Assembly (NCBI GenBank): GCA_031254035.1
Contig: JAIRVF010000113.1
Coordinates: 24,418 to 88,417 of the forward strand
Length of the DNA stretch: 64,000 nt
Direction: 5' to 3'
Source: Paenibacillus sp.
Lineage (GTDB): Bacteria; Bacillota; Bacilli; Paenibacillales; Paenibacillaceae
Positions 44,501-54,100 of the stretch are shown piece after piece (positions within the stretch are counted from its first letter, which is position 1; every line of letters starts with the position of its first letter). The notes under the pieces are model-generated. The model saw nothing but the letters and a program-made list of their open reading frames with translations, searched no databases and was not told the origin of the DNA. Made by a program: the position numbers and the translations under genes.

Positions 44501-46263
44501 CTGTGCTCTTGCGTCAGGAAGGCCTTCGTGTGATCGAGGTAGAACCAGGGGCTTGTTATGAAGCATTTGACGCCCATTCTTGCCAATGCAGTCATGATCA
44601 GACCGAACTGAAGAAGCTGCTTGGTGATGTGAAAGGCGAAGGCATTAACAGAATCGTTCATATGGCTGCCTTAAATACGCCAAACGAACCGAGCGATTTA
44701 TCCGAGTTAAAAGAATGTGAGAGCACGAGCGTACAAAGTTTGTTTGCATTGACTAACGCTTTGGTACAAGCGCGATATACGCATGATCTTGATTTGATAA
44801 TCATCGGTTGCAACGCGAATGAAGTGACTGGTGGAGAAGAGTGGATTGCTCCGCATCACAATGCTATGTTCGGGTTAGCGAAGACTGTACGGCAGGAATA
44901 TCATCATTTGAAAACAAGATGTATTGATATCGATGTCTCTATCGGTGCGTCCAGGCTCCTGCATGCCATGAACATTTCCCATCCCTCATATCTGATCTCG
45001 CTGCGGAAAGGGGAATTTTATACCGAGCAATTCAAGCAATTGGACATGGATTCATTACCAGATCAATTATTTGAAATTAAGGATGATGGCGTTTACCTGA
45101 TCACTGGAGGGTTGGGGGGATTAGGCCTTGAAATGGCAAAATATTTTGCTGTTCATGGGGCTTCCAAACTTGCGCTGATCGGCAGGCGGGAATGGCCCGA
45201 AGACGAACTTGAACTTGCCCGTGTCAAGGGGATATTGGACGGCATCAGGCAAATGGGGGCGGAGGTTCGCTATTACCAAACCGATGTGTCTGACGAAAGG
45301 GCTCTGAGATTGACGCTGGAACAGATCAGAAGTGAGCTGGGACCTATGCATGGAATCGTTCATTGCGCAGGCAATCCTGGTGATGGATTTTTGATCCGTA
45401 AAAACCAGCAAGCTTTCGATGAGGTACTAAACCCTAAACTAAAAGGTACCTGGTTGTTGGATAAACTGACGGCGGATGACGATTTAAGCTATCTGATACT
45501 GTTTTCTTCCGTCACATCTTTAACCGCCGGTCCAGGCCAAGGAGATTATACAGCAGCCAATGCCTATCTGGACTCGTTCGCAGCAATGCGATGCAGGAAA
45601 GGAAAACGGACCATGGCCATAAATTGGGCGGCTTGGAGAGAGACCGGTATGGCATTTGACTATAAGGTAGACGAAAGGTCGGGTATTTTCCGGCATTTGT
45701 CTACAGACGGCGCATTGACTGCATTTACGAAAGCGATGAAAAAAAACGCTTCCCGTATCTTTATCGGTGATCTGCAATTGAAAGAATTGGGTAGGACGAA
45801 GGATGAATTATTGTTTGAACTTTCGCCGGAAATCAAAGATTCCTTACTTGCGAACAGTCGGAAATCCGTTTCACTTTGTGATGGCCGTCAGTCGCATGAA
45901 TCGGTACTCGTAAGCGATGATGAAGAAGTTGTATTCAGTGAGACGGAGATAAAAGTAGCTGCGATATGGGCACAAATTTTAGAACTGGAGCAAGTTCATC
46001 TTTACGATAGTTTCAACAGCATGGGGGGCGACTCCATTTTGGCTACACGGCTTCTTAAAAAGCTGGAGAACGAGTTTCCGGGTGCGGTCGATATCGCGGA
46101 TGTTTTCCGTTACGTTACTGTTTTCGATATGGCCCGGTATATTGAATCTGTTATAAACCCTAAGGAAGAGAGTACTTCCGATAATAACCATCACGATTTG
46201 GACGAACTGCTTGACAAGCTTGCCAGTGGCGAATTATCCGTCGATGAAGCTTCTAGTTATTAG
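41569..46263 (+). CDS. PKS module 1: KS-DH-KR-ACP
   Basis: 1564 residues, one trans-AT module. KS 25-450 with catalytic Cys in DTACSSAL near 199, His in ETHGTA and NLGH. DH about 645-925, HxxxGxxxxP as DHCVGGSYVMPG near 687 and second motif DRGIN near 851. KR Rossmann loop TGGLGGLGLE near 1178, Tyr in GQGDYTAAN near 1326, LDD position reading NPGDG. ACP GGDSI near 1487. The C-terminal tail (LDELLDKLASGELSVDEAS) should dock with the next protein. It extends the glycyl chain by two carbons, reduces and dehydrates. GTG start at 41569 with AAGGAGG at ideal spacing; a TTG three bases earlier is possible. No N-terminal helical dock like the later modules. Confidence 0.92.
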   Translation: MLKKLFDTDEEAVDRGKSALNIGKSSKKDIAIIGISGRFAGYATVDEFWQGLISGEDAIVGCPRQRVEDASHIASLNHSGTLPKRVEAGYMDRIDLFDYGFFNLSLSEAKLMDPQQRLFLEEAWSALEDAGYGGEATRGTSTGVFVGHSSDLKFEYHQYVKLADPEAYAQISVPGNVQSIIASRISYLLDLRGPSLLIDTACSSALVALHYACQALINKECEMAIVGGIKINILPITEGIDDEIGIRSASHRARTFDDSADGIGSGEGVSAVLLKPLAQAEIDGDNIYAIIKGSAVNQDGSSIGITAPSSSAQEEVILRAWDKAGINPENISYLETHGTATRLGDPIEVSGIERAFRRHTDKKAFCAIGSVKSNLGHLDNAAGMPGLIKLIQALRHKQLPPTLHFLKPNRQIPFIDSPVFVNDQLTSWSAGGSPLFCGISAFGLSGTNCHVVLAEHRGVNGNNEATTSPHLFTLSAKSKDALLDYIESMLGYLKRNQELQLADICLTMNTGRMHHHHRLVAVAHSTEDLLQKLSLFQQNDHADSSVLYQAHRIIPLTKSSKQKGELTEEDKKKLGTQAEGLIAILRSNRQNDTNILLQLMQLYIDGAEINWVKIYQGTKFKKVSLPGYPFQRSRCWVDIKCSVEMTQKTETKSRSIHPLLDHLLTETVDQRIYQTRFLPDEDWVLGDHCVGGSYVMPGTAYLEMIKEAAARNGLHGKLQLNNLFFLTPFALAKDEAKVLQLTIGTKGTEFDFTIASQSVDGMIEVHVEGSVTQASDHTTIRIDIDVLNHVLASGQTLAEPVAAHSIIEMGPRWTSISKKIYQRPEGYLTYLEMAEQFENDFSVYSLHPAMLDRGINAVNSLLGSAEYLPLSYKKLNVYQPIPTRFYSIMQQKNGLEKQGETVTFDVKIVDLRGNVLAEATDYTVKKVEPDTFRHKYGTHAKFYETKWVKIFPDASGRNWTSGTTLLFKDHGSLGDELAVLLRQEGLRVIEVEPGACYEAFDAHSCQCSHDQTELKKLLGDVKGEGINRIVHMAALNTPNEPSDLSELKECESTSVQSLFALTNALVQARYTHDLDLIIIGCNANEVTGGEEWIAPHHNAMFGLAKTVRQEYHHLKTRCIDIDVSIGASRLLHAMNISHPSYLISLRKGEFYTEQFKQLDMDSLPDQLFEIKDDGVYLITGGLGGLGLEMAKYFAVHGASKLALIGRREWPEDELELARVKGILDGIRQMGAEVRYYQTDVSDERALRLTLEQIRSELGPMHGIVHCAGNPGDGFLIRKNQQAFDEVLNPKLKGTWLLDKLTADDDLSYLILFSSVTSLTAGPGQGDYTAANAYLDSFAAMRCRKGKRTMAINWAAWRETGMAFDYKVDERSGIFRHLSTDGALTAFTKAMKKNASRIFIGDLQLKELGRTKDELLFELSPEIKDSLLANSRKSVSLCDGRQSHESVLVSDDEEVVFSETEIKVAAIWAQILELEQVHLYDSFNSMGGDSILATRLLKKLENEFPGAVDIADVFRYVTVFDMARYIESVINPKEESTSDNNHHDLDELLDKLASGELSVDEASSY

Positions 46264-46282
46264 ATCAGGATCGGTGATAAAT

Positions 46283-49200
46283 ATGATGCAAATCAAAAAC
46301 TATATTTATAGTCAGGTAGCTAACCGAAGCCTTTCGCAGGCTGATGCCAAACAGATGCTTTTAGAGCTTCTCGAGGCGGAAAAACCGGCAATTGACGATA
46401 TTGCCATTATTGGTATGTCAGGCAAATTTCCGATGGCCAACAATCTTGATGAATACTGGAGCAACATTATAAGCGGTATCAATTGCATTCGTGAACTGCC
46501 TGATGAGCGAAAAGAAGATATCGAGCAATTTCTGCTCAGATTTCATTATGATCAATTGCTTGCCGAAGATGCGCTGCTTCCTGATGGCCGATTGAAATTG
46601 AATTATGATGTCAGAGGTTATATGGATCGGATCGATCAGTTCGACGCAGCATTTTTTGGAATACCGCCGCGGGAAGCGAAGGCGATGGACCCTGATCAAC
46701 GACTGTTCCTTGAAGTGGCTTATGAGTCGATGGAGGATGCAGGTTATGGAGGGCAAAAACTTTATGGAAGCAAAACAGGCGTCTTTGTAGGGCTCGATCA
46801 TGTATCCGAAATGAATTACAAGAAGGTAGCCGGATCAGATCCAATGGTCGTTACAGGCACCTGGCCGGGCATTTTGGCCAGCCGGATTTCGTATATTTTT
46901 GACTTCAAAGGCCCAAGTATGGTGGTTGACACCGCTTGCTCCTCAGGGCTTACTTCTGTCCACATGGCATGTAATGCGCTCCGGCAAGGAGAATGCGAGT
47001 TGGCTATAGCGGGAGGCTTAAGCAGCTTTTATTACCGTCCCATGAAATTTAAGGACGAATTAAAGGAATTAGATTCCGTCGAATCCAAGGACAACATCGT
47101 ACGTACCTTTGATAAGCACGCTGGCGGCACCGTTTGGGGGGAAGGGTTAGGAGCGGTACTTTTAAAGCCGCTTAGAAATGCCCTTGCTGATGGCGATGTA
47201 ATCCATGCTGTCATTAAAGGAAGTGCCATAAATAACGACGGCGCCTCCAATGGAATTACGGCACCCGATGCCGGAGCTCAAGAGGAACTGCTTCTTAATG
47301 TTTGGAAAAAGGCAAATGTCAATCCTGAGACCATTCAATATATCGAAGCTCATGGTACAGGAACGGTACTTGGCGATCCTATTGAGATGAAAGCGCTGAC
47401 GAATGCTTTTCGGAAATACACGGGCAAAAATCAGTTTTGTGCCATCGGCTCGGTCAAAACAAGCATCGGACATATCGTTGCGGCTTCGGGCATCGCGTCT
47501 TTGATCAAATCAGTGCTAATGCTGAAGCATCGCAAAATCCCTGAAAGCCTGCATTTCACTGAACCAAACCCGTATATTAATTTTTGTACTACTCCGTTTT
47601 ATGTCAGTGATCGTCTTCATGAATGGGAAGCCGGTCAAACGCCAAGAAGGCTTGGCATTAATTCCTTTGGATTTTCGGGAACAAACTGTCACGTCATTTT
47701 GGAGGAAGCCCCCACATCAATAGAGAAACCCGCATTACGAAATTCTAACTATGAACTTTTTATGTTATCTGCCAAAAATGAAGATATTCTCCGGACGTAT
47801 TCACAAAAAGTCTACGATTATTTACTCAGTAACGAAGTGAAGCTAGAGCATTTCTGCTACACATTAAACACAGGAAGAGGGCATTATAACTACCGATTGG
47901 CACTGGTCGTATCAGATATTTCAGATCTTAAAGAGCAATTGAAATCGTATTTAAGCTCCGACCAGGCCCAGGAAAAAGTTTTTCAAGGCGTACACCGTAT
48001 CGTCTCAGATCAGAAGCCTACTCGTTTAAGCGGAGAGATCACCGAAGGGGAGCGGCGGAAGTTGCGAAGTTCTGCCCAGGCCAAGCTGGATGATTACATG
48101 AGAAATCCAAGCCTGCAAACTGCAATCCATATGTGCACATTGTACGTGCAAGGGGCAGATATCAATTGGGATGTTCTATATGAAAATCAAAATCGTTTAC
48201 GGATAAGTCTTCCGATCTATCCATTAAAGAAAACCCGTGTTTGGTATGAGCAAAATGAAGTAAGTAAAAGACCGTCTCTTAAGGGAAAATCCCTTTCCAC
48301 AAAAGAAATGGATTATCCATTATTGGATCGCTGTCTAGTTTCTTCTATATATCAAGATGTATATGCGACAAGCTTTTCCGTTGTGAATCATTGGGTGCTT
48401 AGAGACCACAAGGTTATGGGAAATCATTTGATCCCAGGAACCACTTTCATAGACATGACAAGGCATCTGGCAAGAACTTATTTCGGGGATATACCTATTC
48501 AGTACAATGATGTCGTTTTTTTAGCACCTGTCATTTGTGCTCCGGAAGAAATCCAAGAAGTTCAAACGGTAATCATCAAGGGGAAAAACAAACTGGATTT
48601 TACGATCACCAGCAAACAGGATGACGGCAATTGGATCAAGCATGCGGAAGGATCGATTACACCAAGCTCATTATTAAAGGATACTAATATAGATGTAACG
48701 TCCATCATAAGCGAACTGAATAGCGAGAAGCAGAAAATGGTCTTAACCTCCAATGATTCTCCAAGCTTTATCGAGCTGGGGGAAAGATGGAACAGTGATA
48801 CCATCATTGCAATTGGAGCGAATAAGGTATTGGTGGAACTTGAACTTCCGGAATCGGTCAGATCGGACAGCAATGATTTTGAACTTCATCCCTCGTTGTT
48901 GGATAATGCGGTGAATGCGGTTAGTCAAAAGGTTGGCAGCGGCCTATATTTGCCTTTTATGTATAAAAAAATACACATACTTGGAAAGATGCCAAAAAGA
49001 TTTTACAGCTTGATCAGCCTCAAAACGGATTCGGCAAACGATTCGGAATTGATTACGTTTAACGTGCATATGTTCGACCCCCAAGGTAAAGTATTTGCTC
49101 AGGTACAAGAATACAAAACCAAGCGCGTTAATGTGCAAAGTTTTGAACGAAATCTTCGTGAACGAGAAGCGCATGGCATGTATCAGGTCGGATGGGTCGA

Positions 49201-51118
49201 GGAAGAAAAAAGATCGGGTCCGACGACTTCTTCAAACGGCAGCACAATTGTCATTAGGGGTGCTCATCTTCAAAGTGATCAATTAATCTCTCGGTTAAGA
49301 GAGAGGGGAGAACCGCTGCTTGAAGTGAAGATGGCTGATCGATATGAAAAATCCGGCGATGTTTACGAAGTGAGTGGAAGTGAGTCTGACTACCGCCGTT
49401 TGTTTGGTGACGTAAAAATCGGCAGCATTCGCCGCATTGTGCATTGCTTGACGCTTGATGATGTGAAAATTTCGGATGATTTAGCTGGGCAGCAGCTTGC
49501 TTTTCATCAAGGTCTAAAGAATCTATTTCATCTCACGCGGGCACTGCTTGCCGAAAAGCTTGAACAGGATATTGATATCGTACTTATAACTAATCTCGCA
49601 TGGGAAGTTACGGGAACAGAAAGCACTATAAATCCGCATAATGCCGGTTTCTTGACTTTAGGTCATATCGCTGGCAAGGAATATAGACATCTTAAGGTCA
49701 GGGCCATTGACATAGACGGAAATGAGATGCACGACTCCCTAGTAGACGAAGTTCAATTTTCAAACGATAGTCTATTAACCGCCTTCCGGGGCGAGAGGCG
49801 TTTTATACAAGAGATGTATCCTGTTACTACAAAAGCGCATCATCCGCTTCCTTTTTCAAAAAACGAAGGGGACGGGGTATATGTTATTACGGGAGGAACA
49901 GGCGGCCTTGGTCTTGAAATGGCGGGTTATGTATTTGAACATGGTTGCCGGAATATCGGCTTAATAGCAAGATCGCTGCTCCCAGCGCGTGAACACTGGG
50001 ATGAGATGATTCACAGCACGGAAGAGGGGAAATGGGTACGCGCTATTAGACGAATCAGAGAGCTTGAACAAAAAGGAGCTATTGTAACCTTCGTTGCAGC
50101 CGATGTATCCGATCCGGTTTCGCTTGAGAAGGCGTTAAATGATTTACGGAAAGGATTCGGAAGAATTGCCGGGGTCATTCATTGCGCTGGAGTGGCAGGA
50201 GACGGGCTGATGATAACTCGGCGGGAAGAAGATTTTGACCAGGTCGTCTTGCCCAAATGGCAGGGGACATGGCTGCTGGATCGCTTCACCCGTCATGACG
50301 ACCCCGATATTTTCTTATTGTTTTCTTCCATATTGTCACATTTCCCGGATTATGGGCAGGGTGATTATGCAGCAGCCAATGCGTATATGGATGCCTTTGC
50401 CCAATATCGGAACCGTTTAGGAAAACGAACGGTGTCCGTAAACTGGCCGGCTTGGAAGGGGACCGGGATGGCGCATGATTATAACGTTTCAGAGGATGGA
50501 TCTACCTTCAACCAGTTAACGGCAACAGACGCGTTCCGTTATCTTGACCTGATTCTGCAGTCCGATAAGGTAAATGTGATTCCAGGCCTGCTCAATTACG
50601 ATCAGCTTCATTCCATTGAAGACGAACTTCCTTTCAAATTGTCTGAGCCAATCAGGCGGAAACTTGGAAAAGCCAAACCTGACCGTAACGAGTATAAAGC
50701 ATATGGTGAATCTAAGTCCGAAATTATGGTGACGGGAAGAGACGGCGATGCATACAGCGAAACGGAGGTATTAATGGCGCAAATTTGGTCTTCTGTGCTG
50801 GGTGTAAGCCAGATCGATGTTTTCGAATCTTTCTCTGCCATGGGCGGAGATTCTATGATGGCCATTCAATTGTTTAAGGGCATTGAAGAAGTTTTCCCGG
50901 GCTGCATCGATATCTCCGATATATTCACATATCCTACTATTCACCAGATGGTTGAATATGTGGATCGCCAAAGGAACAGGGTACAAATAATTGAACATGA
51001 GGTGGCGACTGCAGCAGAGAACGAAGAAGGCCTGTCTGATGAAGCTTTAAGGAGAGTGCTGGAAAGCTTTGAATCTGGGGAAATGTCACTTGAAAATACA
51101 CTGGAAAAATTGAAATAG
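46283..51118 (+). CDS. PKS module 2: KS-DH-KR-ACP
   Basis: 1611 residues. The N-terminal docking helices (IYSQVANRSLSQADAKQMLL) lead into a KS with Cys in DTACSSGL near 217, His in EAHGTGT and SIGH. DH has DHKVMGNHLIPG near 707 and second motif DNAVN. KR has TGGTGGLGLE near 1201, GQGDYAAAN, and LDD position VAGDG. ACP GGDSM is near 1521. The C-terminal dock is LRRVLESFESGEMSLENTLE. It adds one double bond to the chain. The start is the ATG at 46283, 19 bp after the previous stop; an open frame upstream to 46211 overlaps the previous gene and is not used. The ribosome site is weak (AGGATCGGTG). Confidence 0.92.
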   Translation: MMQIKNYIYSQVANRSLSQADAKQMLLELLEAEKPAIDDIAIIGMSGKFPMANNLDEYWSNIISGINCIRELPDERKEDIEQFLLRFHYDQLLAEDALLPDGRLKLNYDVRGYMDRIDQFDAAFFGIPPREAKAMDPDQRLFLEVAYESMEDAGYGGQKLYGSKTGVFVGLDHVSEMNYKKVAGSDPMVVTGTWPGILASRISYIFDFKGPSMVVDTACSSGLTSVHMACNALRQGECELAIAGGLSSFYYRPMKFKDELKELDSVESKDNIVRTFDKHAGGTVWGEGLGAVLLKPLRNALADGDVIHAVIKGSAINNDGASNGITAPDAGAQEELLLNVWKKANVNPETIQYIEAHGTGTVLGDPIEMKALTNAFRKYTGKNQFCAIGSVKTSIGHIVAASGIASLIKSVLMLKHRKIPESLHFTEPNPYINFCTTPFYVSDRLHEWEAGQTPRRLGINSFGFSGTNCHVILEEAPTSIEKPALRNSNYELFMLSAKNEDILRTYSQKVYDYLLSNEVKLEHFCYTLNTGRGHYNYRLALVVSDISDLKEQLKSYLSSDQAQEKVFQGVHRIVSDQKPTRLSGEITEGERRKLRSSAQAKLDDYMRNPSLQTAIHMCTLYVQGADINWDVLYENQNRLRISLPIYPLKKTRVWYEQNEVSKRPSLKGKSLSTKEMDYPLLDRCLVSSIYQDVYATSFSVVNHWVLRDHKVMGNHLIPGTTFIDMTRHLARTYFGDIPIQYNDVVFLAPVICAPEEIQEVQTVIIKGKNKLDFTITSKQDDGNWIKHAEGSITPSSLLKDTNIDVTSIISELNSEKQKMVLTSNDSPSFIELGERWNSDTIIAIGANKVLVELELPESVRSDSNDFELHPSLLDNAVNAVSQKVGSGLYLPFMYKKIHILGKMPKRFYSLISLKTDSANDSELITFNVHMFDPQGKVFAQVQEYKTKRVNVQSFERNLREREAHGMYQVGWVEEEKRSGPTTSSNGSTIVIRGAHLQSDQLISRLRERGEPLLEVKMADRYEKSGDVYEVSGSESDYRRLFGDVKIGSIRRIVHCLTLDDVKISDDLAGQQLAFHQGLKNLFHLTRALLAEKLEQDIDIVLITNLAWEVTGTESTINPHNAGFLTLGHIAGKEYRHLKVRAIDIDGNEMHDSLVDEVQFSNDSLLTAFRGERRFIQEMYPVTTKAHHPLPFSKNEGDGVYVITGGTGGLGLEMAGYVFEHGCRNIGLIARSLLPAREHWDEMIHSTEEGKWVRAIRRIRELEQKGAIVTFVAADVSDPVSLEKALNDLRKGFGRIAGVIHCAGVAGDGLMITRREEDFDQVVLPKWQGTWLLDRFTRHDDPDIFLLFSSILSHFPDYGQGDYAAANAYMDAFAQYRNRLGKRTVSVNWPAWKGTGMAHDYNVSEDGSTFNQLTATDAFRYLDLILQSDKVNVIPGLLNYDQLHSIEDELPFKLSEPIRRKLGKAKPDRNEYKAYGESKSEIMVTGRDGDAYSETEVLMAQIWSSVLGVSQIDVFESFSAMGGDSMMAIQLFKGIEEVFPGCIDISDIFTYPTIHQMVEYVDRQRNRVQIIEHEVATAAENEEGLSDEALRRVLESFESGEMSLENTLEKLK

Positions 51119-51173
51119 TGTTCGGATTGTATGGGGGCTTAGCTTTGAAATACCCGAGGTAGGGGCTGAGTAT

Positions 51174-54100
51174 ATGAATAAAGAGGGTTTGAATCGTTTT
51201 GTTTTGGAACAGTTAAAAGGCGGAAATATCAATCGCGAGCTCGCTTTTCAGCTGTTAAAGGCCATAGATGGCTCCAATGAGACAATGAAACAGGATATTG
51301 CTGTAATCGGGGTTGCTTGTAAATTTCCCGGGGCCGATAATGCAGAACAATTTTGGTCGAATTTGAAGCAAGGAGTCGAGACGGTTGGAGATTTCCCTTC
51401 CGACCGTCTGAAAGATGTTCCTGCCAAACCCCAAATGAAAGCTGGTTATCTGAAGGAAATTGACAAATTCGACGCTTCATTTTTTCGGTTATCGCCCAGG
51501 GAAGCAGCCTTGATGCATCCAACCCAACGGCTTTTTTTGGAAACGGTGTGGGAAACGATTGAAGATGCTGGATATTCCAATGAGAAAATAAACGGTTCGA
51601 ACACAGCGGTGTACGTTGGAATCGACCATACATATAAACTTGAGTATGGAAATGTTCTGGATGATCAGGATCTTTTGGTGATGACCGGTTCGATGACATC
51701 CGTACTTGCCAGCCGCATTTCATATATTTTAAATTTGCGTGGTCCGAGCCTCGTCATTGACACTGCATGCTCTTCCGGACTTGTTTCGATACATACTGCA
51801 TGCCGGGCATTAAGAAGCGGTGAATGCAGCATGGCGCTCGCAGGAGGAGTCAATCTGATTCACCATTTTAATGCCAAGTTTGAAGGCGTCGAGTCAGGTG
51901 ACGGAAAGCTAAGCGCATTTGATAAAAATTCAAAGGGAACAGTGTGGGGGGAAGGCGTTGGGGTTTTGCTGCTAAAACCTCTTAAACGCGCTTTGGAAGA
52001 TCATGATCAGATATACGCGGTTATTAAAGGAAGCGCGATGAATAATGACGGTACGACGAATGGGATCACGGCTCCAAGTGCCGAAACGCAGTCTCAAGTC
52101 ATCTTAAGTGCCTGGGAGGATGCAGGTATCGATCCGGAGACATTAACCTATATCGAGGCGCATGCAACCGGTACTGTATTGGGCGATCCAATAGAAATCA
52201 GAGGCTTGAAGGCAGCTTTTGAAAATCATACTACCCGAAAACAGTTTTGCGGGATAGGTGCCGTAAAGCCGAATATTGGGCATAGCGTTGGGGCAGCTGC
52301 CATTTCATCGCTTATCAAAGTTATTTTGAGCATGAAGCATAAGGAAATACCGCCAAACATTAATTTCTGGGAACCCAATCCGTATATTGATTTTTGTAAT
52401 ACACCGCTATATGTCAATGACAAATTGACGGATTGGGAAACGGATGGCGTACCGAGAAGGGCCGGAGTCAGTTCCTTCGGCTTTAGCCGGACAAATTGCC
52501 ATATTGTTTTGGAAGAAGCGCCGCAGATATACGGTCGGGAAGATGATAGGGAAAACGGCGAGCCTTACGTTTTTACACTTTCAGCAAAAAGCGAGCAGGC
52601 GCTGCAAGACTATATATACAAATATGTAGCGGGATCTTCTGAGATCTTTTTCGGGAATCAACTTGCTGATATTTGCAGCACGTCCAACACAGGCAGGGGC
52701 CACTATAGCCACAGGCTGGCGGTTGTTTGCGTAAGCAAAGATCAGCTGTTAGAGAAACTTAGCAAAATAACAGTTTTAAATTCTGAACAATTGCTGCCCG
52801 CAGGGATTCATTACGGTGCTTATCGGGTGCTCAATGATCCAGCAACAGGGACAGGATCCCCCGGGGAGATTTTGAGAAGCACCAAAAAAGAATTCGATCT
52901 TGCAGCCAAAAACAATATAAACGAACTCGTGACAGCAGGCGGCAACAGGGAGCAGATTTTAAAGCAGCTTTGCGAACTGTATGTGCTTGGGGCAGATGTC
53001 GATTGGGGGCGATTGTACCAAGAGACTTCAGTTTGGAAAGTGTCCCTTCCAACCTATCCTTTTATTAAAAAACGGCACTGGATCACATCTGTAAAGATGG
53101 ATACCCAGTCTGAAAAGATACTTCATCCTTTAGTTGAAAACTTGGCTGTTGACTCGATGGATGTCAAGGTGTTTACGACGACGCTGCACCCAAATAAACA
53201 TTGGATTCTGACGGACCACATTATAGCTAACGGACCTGTTGTTCCTGGCACTGCTTACCTGGAGATGGCACGCGTAGTGGGGCATATTTGTTTGGGGACC
53301 GGTAATTTGGAGTTGAAGGATGTTATTTTGTTGACTCCGCTTGTGGTCACACCCGGTGAGACAAAAGAACTTCATATTGTCGTGAACAAGAGCCATGATA
53401 AATTATCTTTTCGAATTGCATGCAAGTCCATGGCTGATGCTGACGATGATGGACCTGAGTGGGTCGTCCATGCCGAAGGAACTATACGCAGACATGCTTC
53501 GGAGAAGCCAACGATAAAGGATATCCAGTTGCCCGAATGTGACATTCCTGGTGAACCGATCCAGCTGCAAATGTCTGAGCCGCAGGGAGTATTTATGTTC
53601 GGTCCGCGTTGGAACTGCATAGACAGCCTCTATCATCACAGGCATGAGGTACTTGTCAATATTTCATTGAGCCGAAATCTAGCCTCTGACGTCGAAACCT
53701 ACCAGCTGCATCCAGCTTTGCTGGATTGCGCGATAAATATGGGGTTGCAGCAACTGTCGCAGAGCACAGGAGGAGGCGTATATCTGCCTTTGTCCTTTAA
53801 GTCCATCAAGCTTTATGAGTCTTTGCCTGCTGTTTTTACGGCTCGCCAGACGATTCGCGATGATCTTTTTGAACGCCCGAATACGGTCACATCCGATATC
53901 GTACTGTATGGTGACAACGGGATCGTTTTGGCCGAAATTGAAGGATACACCGTGAAGCTCGTAGAGGAAAGTCAACTGATGCGTTTGGGTCAAACCCCCG
54001 ACAAAATTATAAGCAGCGAGATCGGCTGGATATACTCCGAGCTGGAGACTATGCCGAGGCAGTCAAGTGGCGCTGCCTTAATTATTTTGGAAAACCCCGA

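Noticed and set aside
46211-46282. Extended N-terminus of PKS module 2
   Set aside because: It overlaps the end of module 1 in another frame; the docking helix starts right after the ATG at 46283.
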